A stretch of DNA of 64,000 nucleotides from Selenomonas sp. ND2010. GTDB taxonomy: Bacteria; Bacillota; Negativicutes; Selenomonadales; Selenomonadaceae. Below are positions 7,852-16,369 of the stretch, piece after piece. Every line of letters starts with the position of its first letter. Positions within the stretch are counted from its first letter, which is position 1. Position numbers and translations under genes: made by a program. Under the pieces are notes generated by a model. The model made no database searches, was not told where the DNA came from, and was given only the letters and a program-made list of their open reading frames with translations. The stretch is from the NCBI RefSeq assembly GCF_000702005.1, contig NZ_JNKI01000001.1, forward strand, positions 62,001 through 126,000, in the 5' to 3' direction.

Positions 7852-10107
7852 ATGTTGAATCACGAACAGTGGAATGGTTTTACCGGCGGGCTTTGGCGCG
7901 AGGAAATCAATGTCCGCGACTTTATACAGAAGAATTATCAGCCGTATGAGGGCGACGAAGCTTTTTTGGCTGCGCCAACGGATGCTACGAATAAACTGTG
8001 GGGAAGATTGCAGGAACTGCAGAAGGAAGAGCGCCAAAAGGGCGGCGTTTTGGATATGGATGTGGATATCGTATCCAGTCTGACTTCGCATGGGGCAGGC
8101 TATATCGATGAATCCATGAAGGATTTGGAAACGGTTGTGGGCTTGCAGACGGATAAACCGCTCAAGCGTGCCTTCATGCCGTATGGCGGCATCAAGATGG
8201 CCGAGCAGGCTTGCCAGAACTACGGCTATGAGCCGAGCGCCAAGCTCCATGAGATTTTTACGAAATACCACAAGACGCACAATCAGGCCGTGTTTGATGC
8301 CTATACGCCGGAGATGCGCCGCGCGCGTCACAGTCATATCATCACGGGTTTGCCGGATACATATGGTCGTGGCCGCATCGTGGGCGACTATCGCCGCGTG
8401 GCACTTTACGGTATCGATCAGCTGATTGCGTTCAAGGAAGCCGATAAGGCCAATACCGGCATTGATGGCGTCATGACTGACGAGGTTATCCGTCAGCGCG
8501 AGGAGCTTACGGAACAGATTCGTGCGCTGCAGGGCATGAAGGAAATGGCTGCTGTCTATGGCTTTGATATTTCCCAGCCGGCCAAAGATGCGCGTGAGGC
8601 CGTGCAGTGGCTCTATTTCGGCTATCTGGCTGCCATCAAGACGCAGAATGGCGCCGCTATGAGCGTCGGCCGCATCTCGACGTTCCTCGATATCTACATC
8701 GAGCGCGATATCAAAGCGGGCAAATTGACGGAAGCGGAAGCCCAGGAGCTTATCGACCATCTTGTCATGAAGTTCCGCATGGTAAAATTTGCGCGCATCA
8801 CGTCCTACAATGAGTTGTTCTCGGGCGACCCGGTCTGGGCGACGCTGGAGGTGGCTGGCATCGGCATGGACGGTCGTCCGCTCGTCACGAAGAACGATTA
8901 CCGCTTCCTGCATACGCTGGAGAACATGGGGCCGGCACCGGAGCCGAATCTCACAGTGCTCTATTCGTCGGCCCTGCCGGAAAACTTCAAGCGCTATGCG
9001 GCTAAGATTTCGGTGACGACGAGCTCGATCCAGTATGAGAACGACGATGTCATGAAGGTCGAGTGGGGCGATGATTATTCGATTTGCTGCTGCGTATCGG
9101 CAACCCAGACGGGCAAAGAGATGCAGTTCTTCGGCGCGCGTGCGAACCTGGCTAAGTGCCTGCTCTATGCCATCAACGGCGGTGTGGATGAAAAATCTGG
9201 TGAGCAGATTGGGCCGGAGTACCGCGGCGTAACGGGTGATATCCTCGACTATGACGATGTTTGCCAGAAGTTTGATCGCATGATGGATTGGCTCGCGGGT
9301 CTCTACGTCAATACGCTGAACCTCATCCAGTATATGCACGATAAGTATTACTATGAGGCCGCAGAGATGGCGCTTATCGACACGGACGTGCGTCGCACGT
9401 TTGCGACGGGCATTGCGGGCTTCTCCCATGTCGTCGATTCGCTGTCGGCCATCAAATACGCGAAGGTCAAGGCTATCCGCAACGATGCTGGCATCGTGGT
9501 GGATTATGAGACGACGGGCGATTTCCCGCGTTATGGCAACGATGATGAGCGCGCGGATGCGATTGCCAAGTGGCTCTTGAAGTCGTTCCTCGACAAGATC
9601 AAGTCCCGCCACACGTATCGCGATTCGGAGCCGACGACGTCCATCCTTACGATTACGTCGAATGTCGTCTATGGCAAGTACACGGGCGCAATGCCGGATG
9701 GCCGTAAGGCTGGGGTGCCGCTTTCGCCGGGCGCTAACCCGAGCTATGGTGCGGAGCAGAATGGCCTGCTGGCATCGCTGAACTCGGTGGCAAAACTCCC
9801 GTATGAGTGGGCGTTGGATGGTATCTCCAACACGCAGAGCATGACGCCGGAGGCTCTTGGGCATAACGATGAAGAGCGTTCCTCGCAGCTCGTCAATGTG
9901 CTCGATGGTTATTTCGACCAGGGCGCACATCATTTGAATGTCAACGTCTTTGGCCGCGAGAAACTTCTCGATGCCATGGAACATCCGGATAAAGAAGAGT
10001 ACGCAAATTTCACGATTCGCGTCTCGGGCTATGCGGTCAAGTTCATCAATCTGACGCGCGAGCAGCAGCTTGACGTTATCGCGAGAACTTTCCATGCGCA
10101 CATGTAA
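7852..10107 (+). CDS. pflB: Formate C-acetyltransferase (pyruvate formate-lyase)
   Basis: The glycyl-radical enzyme converts pyruvate and CoA to acetyl-CoA and formate. The 751-residue length is typical. The active-site cysteine pair lies at C413-C414 in a run of three cysteines ([20 protein letters not shown]), and the radical glycine is G726 in the C-terminal RVSGYAVKF motif. The N-terminus has the usual pattern [20 protein letters not shown]. The ATG at 7852 follows AAGGAGG by eight bases; an in-frame ATG at 7819 lies before that ribosome site. The gene overlaps pflA, its activator. Codon use is strongly biased to G/C third positions, consistent with high expression. Confidence 0.98.
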   Translation: MLNHEQWNGFTGGLWREEINVRDFIQKNYQPYEGDEAFLAAPTDATNKLWGRLQELQKEERQKGGVLDMDVDIVSSLTSHGAGYIDESMKDLETVVGLQTDKPLKRAFMPYGGIKMAEQACQNYGYEPSAKLHEIFTKYHKTHNQAVFDAYTPEMRRARHSHIITGLPDTYGRGRIVGDYRRVALYGIDQLIAFKEADKANTGIDGVMTDEVIRQREELTEQIRALQGMKEMAAVYGFDISQPAKDAREAVQWLYFGYLAAIKTQNGAAMSVGRISTFLDIYIERDIKAGKLTEAEAQELIDHLVMKFRMVKFARITSYNELFSGDPVWATLEVAGIGMDGRPLVTKNDYRFLHTLENMGPAPEPNLTVLYSSALPENFKRYAAKISVTTSSIQYENDDVMKVEWGDDYSICCCVSATQTGKEMQFFGARANLAKCLLYAINGGVDEKSGEQIGPEYRGVTGDILDYDDVCQKFDRMMDWLAGLYVNTLNLIQYMHDKYYYEAAEMALIDTDVRRTFATGIAGFSHVVDSLSAIKYAKVKAIRNDAGIVVDYETTGDFPRYGNDDERADAIAKWLLKSFLDKIKSRHTYRDSEPTTSILTITSNVVYGKYTGAMPDGRKAGVPLSPGANPSYGAEQNGLLASLNSVAKLPYEWALDGISNTQSMTPEALGHNDEERSSQLVNVLDGYFDQGAHHLNVNVFGREKLLDAMEHPDKEEYANFTIRVSGYAVKFINLTREQQLDVIARTFHAHM

Positions 10108-10849
10108 GGGTTATATCAATTCGGTAGAAAGTTTCGGCTCGGTCGACGGGCCGGGGCTTCGCTATATTTTCTTCCTGCAGGGCTGTCCGCTGCGCTGCAA
10201 GTACTGTCATAATCCTGAGACTTGGCAGGGGCCGGCGAAAAAGGAAATGACGGCTGAGGCTGCCCTGCAGCAGGCGCTTCGCTATAAGTCCTATTGGAAA
10301 AATGGCGGTGGCATCACGGTGTCGGGCGGCGAGCCGCTCGCACAGGCAGAGTTTGTCGCGGCGTTGTTTGCCTTGGCGAAGGAGCAGGGGATTTCTACCT
10401 GCATCGATACTTCGGGGGCGGTCTTTTCGCGTGAGGAGCCGGTCTTTTCCAGGCTTTCAGCGCTGCTGGCCATAACGGATACGGTGCTTTTGGACATCAA
10501 GCATATTGACCTGTCAAAACATCGGGAGTTGACCGGTCAAGGCAATGCGCAGATCCTTGATTTTGCCCAATATCTGGCCGAAATCGGGAAACCGGTCTGG
10601 ATTCGTCATGTGCTGGTGCCAGGCTGGACAGATGATAGAGAAAGCCTGGAAAAATTGGCGAACTTCGTGGCCGGGCTCGGCAATGTCCAGCGCTTCGAGG
10701 TGCTGCCGTATCATCGGCTGGCTATCCATAAATATGAGGAGCTCGGACTAGACTACCCGTTTGCGGATGTGCCGGAACCGACGAAAGAAGATGTAGCCAG
10801 AGCCGAAGAAATTTTGCGAACCAATGACTATCAAGCGTATAGACGCTAA
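10094..10849 (+). CDS. pflA: Pyruvate formate-lyase-activating enzyme (radical SAM)
   Basis: PflA installs the glycyl radical on PflB using S-adenosylmethionine and a [4Fe-4S] cluster. The cluster motif CPLRCKYC is at C31, C35 and C38, preceded by [17 protein letters not shown], the family hallmark, and followed by [14 protein letters not shown] for SAM binding. The 251-residue length is normal. The ATG lies 11 bases inside the end of pflB, and a TTG at 10070 would be an alternative start. The overlap indicates coupled translation with pflB. Confidence 0.97.
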   Translation: MRTCKGYINSVESFGSVDGPGLRYIFFLQGCPLRCKYCHNPETWQGPAKKEMTAEAALQQALRYKSYWKNGGGITVSGGEPLAQAEFVAALFALAKEQGISTCIDTSGAVFSREEPVFSRLSALLAITDTVLLDIKHIDLSKHRELTGQGNAQILDFAQYLAEIGKPVWIRHVLVPGWTDDRESLEKLANFVAGLGNVQRFEVLPYHRLAIHKYEELGLDYPFADVPEPTKEDVARAEEILRTNDYQAYRR

Positions 10850-10862
10850 TGAGACAATATAG

Positions 10863-10908
10863 GGGCTATGGCCTGAGTGTTTTAACACTTAGACCATAGC
10901 TCTATTTT
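10863..10908 (+). terminator. Terminator after pflBA
   Basis: GGCTATGG-C-CTGAGTGTT pairs with AACACTTAG-A-CCATAGC, followed by a run of seven T. It closes the pflB-pflA operon. Confidence 0.85.
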
Positions 10909-11042
10909 TTTATTTCGTAAATCGAATGGGAAATTTTTCTGGTAAAATAATAGTTAAGAGTCTTTACGGCTGACAGCTATTGTTGGTGATGACGATTGTT
11001 GAAAGCAGACTGAGGTCGTTAGAATATTAGGAGGTGGCAACA

Positions 11043-11825
11043 ATTAGTACGGTAATTTACTATTATTCGACAACAGGAAACTCCTTATTTGTGGCAAGAG
11101 AATTGCAAAAGGCTATGCCCGAGGCGGAACTTCAATCCATTCCAGAGGCCCTTCAGGAGGATCAACTGATGGTGAAAGCTGAATGCGTGGGATTGGTATT
11201 TCCCATGCATTATTTTGGGTTGCCGATGCAAGTGGAGGAGTTTTTGCAGAAGCTTACGTTTTTGGAATCTCCGTATACTTTTGCGATAGTCACTTGTGGC
11301 GTTCCTTATTGGGGCAGGCCCTTTATGGATGCAGAAAAGATACTCAAAGAGAAAAATTGCCGCTTGCATGCCGCGTGGTATGTGCGGCTGGTCTCGAATT
11401 ATATTCCTTATCGGGATATTGCTGCGGATTGGCGGATAAGGATCCGTGCCTGGCTGGCCGAAAGAAAGCTGAAGAATATTATAGCAGCCATCAAGGAACG
11501 GAAAGCGCATACTACCTGGCAGCTGCTGAAAAAATTTTGCGGAAATTTTCATGCCAAATGGTTGGCAGGGCAGCACGAAATCGATACAAAATTTTTGTGC
11601 GACAAGGAAAAGTGCACCGCTTGTGGTTTGTGTGAGCGGATTTGTCATCGAGATAATATTAAGCGTCCGGAGGGGCAGCCGGTTTGGCAGCATCATTGTG
11701 TGGAATGTCTGGGGTGTTTGCATATCTGCCCGGTCAAGGCGATAGATTATGGCGAGATTACCAAGGGACGCAAACGATACCGGCATAAGGCGGTAAAGAT
11801 AACAGATTTATTGCGTAAAACGTGA
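11043..11825 (+). CDS. EFR1-type flavodoxin-ferredoxin fusion protein, probable ATT start
   Basis: The protein joins an N-terminal flavodoxin-like domain (YYYSTTGNSLFVAREL; VFPMHYFGLPMQVEEFL; CGVPYW) to a C-terminal double [4Fe-4S] ferredoxin with CTACGLCERICHRDNI and CVECLGCLHICPVKAI. This is the EFR1 architecture, an electron-transfer protein of anaerobes. The only perfect ribosome site, AGGAGG at 11029-11034, overlaps the first in-frame GTG (11034), which therefore cannot use it. ATT at 11043 is eight bases downstream and gives the normal N-terminus, so I place the start there; a GTG start at 11034 would add three residues. There is no operon partner; the SLC13 gene has its own promoter. 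Confidence 0.85.
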   Translation: MSTVIYYYSTTGNSLFVARELQKAMPEAELQSIPEALQEDQLMVKAECVGLVFPMHYFGLPMQVEEFLQKLTFLESPYTFAIVTCGVPYWGRPFMDAEKILKEKNCRLHAAWYVRLVSNYIPYRDIAADWRIRIRAWLAERKLKNIIAAIKERKAHTTWQLLKKFCGNFHAKWLAGQHEIDTKFLCDKEKCTACGLCERICHRDNIKRPEGQPVWQHHCVECLGCLHICPVKAIDYGEITKGRKRYRHKAVKITDLLRKT

Positions 11826-11970
11826 CGAGGTGAGGGCGTTTTATACGGATTCATGAGAATAAAAGAAGGTTGATGCGATTTCGGCAAGGAAGATTGCTTT
11901 TTTGGTGTCCGAAAATCGATTCTACAAACAGGCCTTTTCGATAACTAAAAAATAAGAGGAATGATAAGTT

Positions 11971-11999
11971 TTGGTATAGAATGGAAAAGATAATATAAA
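11971..11999 (+). promoter_or_regulatory. Promoter of the SLC13-type transporter gene
   Basis: TTGGTA (11971-11976) and TATAAA (11994-11999) are spaced by 17 bases, about 65 bases upstream of the start codon. No regulator site is obvious in the 237-base gap. Confidence 0.55.
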
Positions 12000-12062
12000 A
12001 ATGCTATGAGTACTGACTCCCAGACGACATAGTGACAATCGAATAGGTGAGGAGTGAAATGT

Positions 12063-13331
12063 ATGGATTCTGCAGTAATTACCTTATGTGTGCTTTGCGT
12101 AGCGGGGTTCTTCTTTGCTACGGAACTTATTCCTTTGGCTGTTACGGCCATGGGATCGGCTATCCTGCTGGGCCTGTTTGGTGTGCTTACCCCCGCACAG
12201 GTTTATTCTGGGTTATCCAATTCAACGGTCGTTTTATTTGCGGGGATGTTTGTCATCGGTGCGGCGATGTTTCAGACAGGACTCGCGCAGAAAATCGGCG
12301 TCACGGTCGTAAAAAAAGCCGGTACCGATGAGAAGAAACTGATGCTGGCCTTGATGGTCATCACCATTGTTCTCTCGGGGGTTTCGTCGAATACGGCGAC
12401 CGTCGCTTGTTTGATGCCAGTGGTGGTACAGATTTGTATCGCCGCACATATTCCCGTATCGTCGCAGCTCATGGGCATGGCATTAGCCGCAAATGTCGGT
12501 GGTACGCTTACGCTTATCGGTACGCCGCCGAATATCCTTATGAGTGCTACATTGGAGACTTCGGGCTACAGTCCCTTTGGTTTCTTTGAATTCGCCCTTA
12601 TCGGTATTCCGCTGTCACTTGCTGGTGTTTTGTACATGATGACCGCGGGACGGCGTTTATGCCCGCATAATTATGCGGATAACAACTTGTTCGACCAGGA
12701 GTCCGCGGAACCGGAAAATCCGCGCAAGATGCTGATCTGTGCAATTATCCTGATATGTGTGGTCGTAGCAATGGTCTTGGAAAAGGACATTGGCGTGCCG
12801 ATGCAGACGTCGGCAATTATCGGTGCGTTGGTCTGCGTGTTGACGGGATGCGTGACAGAAAAGCAAGCCTATCAGGGGATTGACTGGGTTACGATTTTTC
12901 TGTTCGCCGGCATGCTGCCGCTGGCCAGTGCGATGGATAAAAGCGGTGCTGGCAAGATGATTGCGGATTTCGTGATCGGCCTTATCGGCTCGGAGCCTTC
13001 GCCCATGATTATCGTCGTTGCGATGTTCATCCTGTCCTGCGGCCTTACGCAGTTCATGAGCAATACAGCGTCGGCGGCTCTGTTGGCACCAATTGGCATT
13101 TCGATTGCCCAGTCCATCGGGGCGTCGCCTTATCCCGTGCTCATGACCATCGGCATTGCTGCTTCCTGTGCGTTTACGACACCGGTGGCAACACCGCCGA
13201 ATACGCTGGTGCTTGGCCCTGGTAAGTTCCGGTTCATCGATTATGTCAAAGTCGGCATTCCGATGGTTATCGTGGCCCTGCTGGTATGCGTGGTGGTCAT
13301 TCCGATATTCTGGCCTTTCTTCCCAGGATGA
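12063..13331 (+). CDS. SLC13/DASS-type anion:sodium symporter family permease
   Basis: An integral membrane protein of 422 residues with about ten to twelve hydrophobic segments. The duplicated SNT motifs of the divalent anion symporter/ArsB-NhaD group are visible as SSNTATVACLMPV with NVGGTLTLIGTPPN in the first half and MSNTASAALLAPI with TPVATPPNTLVLGPG in the second half. These bind sodium and the anion substrate (dicarboxylate, sulfate or similar). The start at ATG 12063 has AGGAG eight bases upstream; a GTG at 12054 overlaps the ribosome site. The SHMT-like gene follows 39 bases later and may be co-transcribed. Confidence 0.9.
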   Translation: MDSAVITLCVLCVAGFFFATELIPLAVTAMGSAILLGLFGVLTPAQVYSGLSNSTVVLFAGMFVIGAAMFQTGLAQKIGVTVVKKAGTDEKKLMLALMVITIVLSGVSSNTATVACLMPVVVQICIAAHIPVSSQLMGMALAANVGGTLTLIGTPPNILMSATLETSGYSPFGFFEFALIGIPLSLAGVLYMMTAGRRLCPHNYADNNLFDQESAEPENPRKMLICAIILICVVVAMVLEKDIGVPMQTSAIIGALVCVLTGCVTEKQAYQGIDWVTIFLFAGMLPLASAMDKSGAGKMIADFVIGLIGSEPSPMIIVVAMFILSCGLTQFMSNTASAALLAPIGISIAQSIGASPYPVLMTIGIAASCAFTTPVATPPNTLVLGPGKFRFIDYVKVGIPMVIVALLVCVVVIPIFWPFFPG

Positions 13332-13370
13332 GGATAGCGGAATATTAGCCTGAATCGAGGAGGAATATCT

Positions 13371-14702
13371 ATGGAACGCGAAAAAATCATTCGGGGTATT
13401 GAAGCCTTTGACCCCGAACTGTTTGACTTTATACAGATGGAATTGAAGACCCAGCGCTATACGTTGTCGCTTTTACCCAACGAGAATTATGCCTCGCCCT
13501 TTTGCTCTTATCTGAAGGGGAGCCTCTTAAGCAATACCTATATGGACTATCATGATGTATTGACCTGCAGCCGCCTGGAGACGCTGGCCATTGAGCGGGC
13601 CAAAAAACTTTTTGGCAGTGAGGCCGCCATCGTGCGTATCAGCAACCTGGTGGCAGCATCCCAGATTGTCTTTCACAGCTTTGTCCATACCGGGGACACC
13701 ATTATGTCTTTTAATCTGCGCAAGCAGGAGTATTGCTACACGGATGACATGAAGTATAATTTCGTGAAGTACAGCATCGAGCCGGAGACTCAGCATCTGG
13801 ATTACCGCCATATCGAAGCGCTGGCGCAGGAATGCCAACCGAAGATGATAATCTTCTCGCCCATAAACTATCCAAAAGATGTCAATTACCGGAAGCTGGC
13901 CCAGATTGCCCATGGGGTGGGGGCCGTGCTCTGGGTGGATATGAGTGCGGTGGTAGGCATGGTGGCGGCAAAACTCATGCATTCGCCGGTACCCCATGCG
14001 GATGTCGTAACCTTTTATACGCACGACACGCTACGGGGGCCGCAAAGCGCGGTTATCCTGACAAACAGTGAAAATGTCGACCGGCTAAATGAAATTGCCA
14101 TCAATACCGGGCATGTATATCTGCAGGAAAATATTCTGGCGGCTCTTTGCATTGCCTTCCGGGAGGCCGAGACTAAAGAATTTGGCAATTACTGCCAGCA
14201 GTGTCTCAACAATGCCAATGCCTTGATGAATTCCCTCAAGGAAAATGGGCTTAATATCGTTTATCATGGCACCAACAGCCAATATGTAGCTCCTGAAGTG
14301 CATTGTAAGGATCGCGGCGCTTTCCTGGCCCAGGTCAAGCAAGCCGGTTTCATTGTCAAATGCGACAACATCATGACCTTTGACGATGATAAGACGATTC
14401 CTGCCCTGCGGCTTTCCAGCCTGATTCCAACGACCCGTGGCATCAAGGAAGAGGAAATGGTGGAAGTGGGACGGCTGTTGACCAAGGCCATTGTTCCGGA
14501 TATTGATTCCAAACAGATTGCCAAAATCCGTCAGTCTTTGGCAGAAATCGTTTTTACGAAACCGCTTTTTTCAGAGGAATGGCTGCCGCGGAAGAATATC
14601 GTCAATCCACTCTATAGTTCGCAGAATATCAACTATTCTCGGGAGCTCTATGCGGCTAACAAGAAAAGCTTTTTGCGGCATCTCTTTGGGTTTGATGATT
14701 AA
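13371..14702 (+). CDS. Serine hydroxymethyltransferase-like protein lacking the PLP lysine
   Basis: A 443-residue member of the GlyA fold-type I family. Alignment by eye to GlyA is continuous: LPNENYASP (GlyA ASENYTSP), ERAKKLFGSEAA, CQPKMIIFSPINYPKDV, VDMSAVVGMVAAKL (GlyA VDMAHVAGLVAAG), TFYTHDTLRGP (GlyA TTTTHKTLAGP) and LRLSSLIPTTRG. The Schiff-base lysine is aspartate in THDTLRGP, the PLP-stacking HGGH region is absent, and the DMAH histidine is replaced, whereas the PLP-nitrogen aspartate and the C-terminal arginine remain. It should not catalyse the normal serine/glycine reaction. It follows the SLC13 transporter by 39 bases, with GAGGAGG-type ribosome site. A regulatory or carrier role is possible but not shown. 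Confidence 0.85.
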   Translation: MEREKIIRGIEAFDPELFDFIQMELKTQRYTLSLLPNENYASPFCSYLKGSLLSNTYMDYHDVLTCSRLETLAIERAKKLFGSEAAIVRISNLVAASQIVFHSFVHTGDTIMSFNLRKQEYCYTDDMKYNFVKYSIEPETQHLDYRHIEALAQECQPKMIIFSPINYPKDVNYRKLAQIAHGVGAVLWVDMSAVVGMVAAKLMHSPVPHADVVTFYTHDTLRGPQSAVILTNSENVDRLNEIAINTGHVYLQENILAALCIAFREAETKEFGNYCQQCLNNANALMNSLKENGLNIVYHGTNSQYVAPEVHCKDRGAFLAQVKQAGFIVKCDNIMTFDDDKTIPALRLSSLIPTTRGIKEEEMVEVGRLLTKAIVPDIDSKQIAKIRQSLAEIVFTKPLFSEEWLPRKNIVNPLYSSQNINYSRELYAANKKSFLRHLFGFDD

Positions 14703-14707
14703 TATCA

Positions 14708-14736
14708 TTGACAGTATTTTACCAAAGTAATATAAT
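14708..14736 (+). promoter_or_regulatory. Promoter of the B12 riboswitch-cbiK unit
   Basis: A consensus -35 TTGACA (14708-14713), a 17-base spacer and a consensus -10 TATAAT (14731-14736). It begins only 6 bases after the upstream stop codon. Confidence 0.85.
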
Positions 14737-14742
14737 GTCAAT

Positions 14743-14758
14743 TGTGACATAAATCACA
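14743..14758. promoter_or_regulatory. CRP/FNR-family type operator at the cbiK transcription start
   Basis: The sequence TGTGA-N6-TCACA is a perfect 5+5 palindrome of the CRP class. It starts seven bases after the -10 box, so a bound protein would block initiation rather than activate. No CRP/FNR gene is in the window. Confidence 0.5.
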
Positions 14759-14780
14759 GTAATAATTTCATATTCAGGGA

Positions 14781-14938
14781 ACAGGTGCCGTCTACGATGG
14801 CCGAAGAGAAAAGCCGGTAAAAGCCGGCGCGGTCCCGCCGCTGTGAGGGGAGTAAACTTGCATTATGCCACTGGAGAATCTGGGAAGGCGCAGGTGAGCG
14901 ATGAACCGAGCCAGAAGAACTGCCTGTCCGAAAGTCAC
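14781..14938 (+). ncRNA. Cobalamin (B12) riboswitch
   Basis: The outer stem ACAGG/CCTGT closes the element. The core contains AAGCCGGTAAAAGCCGG, the GGTCCCGCCGCTGTGA block and the B12 box GCCACTG at 14867-14873, followed by GGGAAGGCGCAGG. These are the conserved parts of the cobalamin riboswitch, in the correct order. It lies between a consensus promoter and a terminator, so B12 binding is expected to end transcription ahead of cbiK. Two TTGAC-N2-GTCAA palindromes (14943-14954 and 14968-14979) lie between the aptamer and the terminator and may take part in the switch. Confidence 0.95.
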
Positions 14939-15027
14939 CGTTTTGACTTGTCAATGGACATTGACATTTGACTGGTCAAGTTACCTGCGAGCGATGGGGA
15001 GGAGACTTCTGAGTATCTGATTTTGGA

Positions 15028-15066
15028 AAAAAGAGGTCTTTTGGCGTGTGCCAAAGACCTCTTTTC
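15028..15066 (+). terminator. Expression-platform terminator of the B12 riboswitch
   Basis: AAAAGAGGTCTTTGGC-type arms pair around a GTGT loop with a U-rich end, 31 bases before the cbiK start codon. Confidence 0.85.
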
Positions 15067-15097
15067 TATTATATCCAAACAATAGGGGGATTTCATT

Positions 15098-16096
15098 ATG
15101 AAAAATTGGAAAAAAGCATTAGCAGTATCGCTGGCTTGCACGGCCGCTTGGGGAATGGCTGCTCCGCAGACTGAGGCTGCCTATCAGCTGAATCCGGAGG
15201 TCAAGAAACCGACGATGGCGCTGAAGGCTGCATCGGAAATCGGTGTGCTCAAGAATGAAAATCCAGAACTCAAGAATCTTGCCGATAAAGATGCAATTGT
15301 CGTCATGACGTTTGGTACGACGTTCAAAGATACGCGTGCGAAGACTATCGATGCTACGGTCGATGCAATCAAAGCGGCTCATCCGAACACGAAAGTGGTA
15401 ACGGCTTATACGTCGCACATCATCATCAATCGTGTTCAGAAAAATGAGGGTATCAAGTTCCCGACGCCGGAGGAGGCTCTTGACCAGCTCAAAGCCGATG
15501 GTTATAGCCGCGTAGCATTGGTTTCGCTCGATGTTATTCCGGGGATGGAATACAATTACGACATGGGTGTTTATCAGAACTACAAGAAAGATTTCAAGAA
15601 GATGACGCTCGCTACGCCGCTGATGTACTGGCAGGGCCAGGAAGAGCAGGCGGATGATGTTGCAGAAACCATCAAGGCACTGTCTTCGCAGTTCCCGAAG
15701 CAGGGCAAAAAGGATGCAATCCTGATCATGGCACATGGCACGCCGAACATCTCCAACGCATATTATTCGGTCATTCAGGCAAAACTCGATGAGATGGGCT
15801 ACAAAAATGTCTATGTCTACACGGTTGAAGGATGGCCGTCTCTCGAAACAGTTATGCCGAAGCTCAAGAAAAATGGCATCAAACATGTTACGCTGATGCC
15901 GTTGATGATGGTGGCTGGTGATCATGCCAACAACGATATGGCTGGCAGCGAAGAGGATTCTCATAAGTCCGTCCTGGAAAAAGCTGGTTACAAGGTTGAC
16001 GCTTATATTCATGGTATTGGCGAAAACAAAAACATCCGTGACCTCTATGTTGCTCGTGCAAACGAGGCCTGGGATGTACTCGAAGCCAATAAATAA
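15098..16096 (+). CDS. cbiK: Exported sirohydrochlorin cobaltochelatase CbiK
   Basis: CbiK inserts Co2+ into sirohydrochlorin in anaerobic cobalamin synthesis. The 332-residue protein has an N-terminal signal peptide ending after QTEAA, like the periplasmic CbiK of Desulfovibrio. The chelatase domain begins VVMTFGTTFKDTR. The metal-binding histidines are H213 in LIMAHGTPN and H276 in VAGDHANNDMAG, and the glutamate motif TVEGWPS lies between. The gene stands alone behind a B12 riboswitch; no other cobalamin gene is near. Export makes a role in metal or heme-like tetrapyrrole handling outside the cytosol possible as an alternative. Confidence 0.93.
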   Translation: MKNWKKALAVSLACTAAWGMAAPQTEAAYQLNPEVKKPTMALKAASEIGVLKNENPELKNLADKDAIVVMTFGTTFKDTRAKTIDATVDAIKAAHPNTKVVTAYTSHIIINRVQKNEGIKFPTPEEALDQLKADGYSRVALVSLDVIPGMEYNYDMGVYQNYKKDFKKMTLATPLMYWQGQEEQADDVAETIKALSSQFPKQGKKDAILIMAHGTPNISNAYYSVIQAKLDEMGYKNVYVYTVEGWPSLETVMPKLKKNGIKHVTLMPLMMVAGDHANNDMAGSEEDSHKSVLEKAGYKVDAYIHGIGENKNIRDLYVARANEAWDVLEANK

Positions 16097-16116
16097 TCAA
16101 TCGGTTAATACGTATG

Positions 16117-16144
16117 ACGCGTGCGGTTATCGCACGCGTTTTTT
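16117..16144 (+). terminator. Terminator after cbiK
   Basis: A perfect 9-bp GC-rich stem ACGCGTGCG / CGCACGCGT with a five-base loop and a run of T. Confidence 0.9.
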
Positions 16145-16191
16145 GTATGTGGATGGTGTAAGAAAAAATCCGTGAAACAGGGACATTTATC

Positions 16192-16220
16192 TTGACGATA
16201 GGGGAATAAGTTCTTATAAT
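16192..16220 (+). promoter_or_regulatory. Promoter of the xpt-pbuX operon
   Basis: TTGACG (16192-16197), a 17-base spacer and TATAAT (16215-16220), directly upstream of the riboswitch. Confidence 0.8.
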
Positions 16221-16241
16221 AAATATATAATTTGGATAGAA

Positions 16242-16318
16242 GCGAATGGCATGGCTGACGGATTCGTGGAATTGACCACAGGCCGTGTCGTTTGGGAAAA
16301 AGCCGACCGTCTGGGCAC
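16242..16318 (+). ncRNA. ZTP-type (pfl motif) riboswitch upstream of xpt
   Basis: The 5' part has GGCATGG pairing with CCGTGTC, and inside it the conserved CTGACGG followed by a GTGG...CCAC hairpin and AGGCCG. The 3' part ends in GCCGACCGTCTGGGCA, matching the conserved 3' pseudoknot end of the ZTP/ZMP riboswitch. The 3' conserved strand is also the left arm of a terminator, which is the usual ZTP switching design: ligand binding holds this strand and lets transcription continue. The purine riboswitch that controls xpt-pbuX in Bacillus is not present. The assignment is by motif recognition without a covariance search. Confidence 0.75.
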
Positions 16319-16347
16319 CTTTTTATGGGCTCAGACGGTCTTTTTTT
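16305..16347 (+). terminator. Riboswitch-controlled terminator before xpt
   Basis: GACCGTCTG (16305-16313) pairs with CAGACGGTC (16332-16340), followed by seven T. It shares its left arm with the aptamer. Confidence 0.9.
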
Positions 16348-16369
16348 GTAGGATGGAGGCGCGATTATT

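Noticed and set aside
7783-10101. Open frame of 772 codons on the minus strand across pflB
   Set aside because: It is antisense to a certain gene, has no ribosome site or recognisable domain, and arises from the strong G/C third-position bias of pflB.
16242-16318. Guanine/xanthine purine riboswitch upstream of xpt
   Set aside because: The conserved purine-aptamer core (TATA...TACC...CCGTAAA-like elements) is not present, whereas the ZTP-type 3' end GCCGACCGTCTGGGC is.
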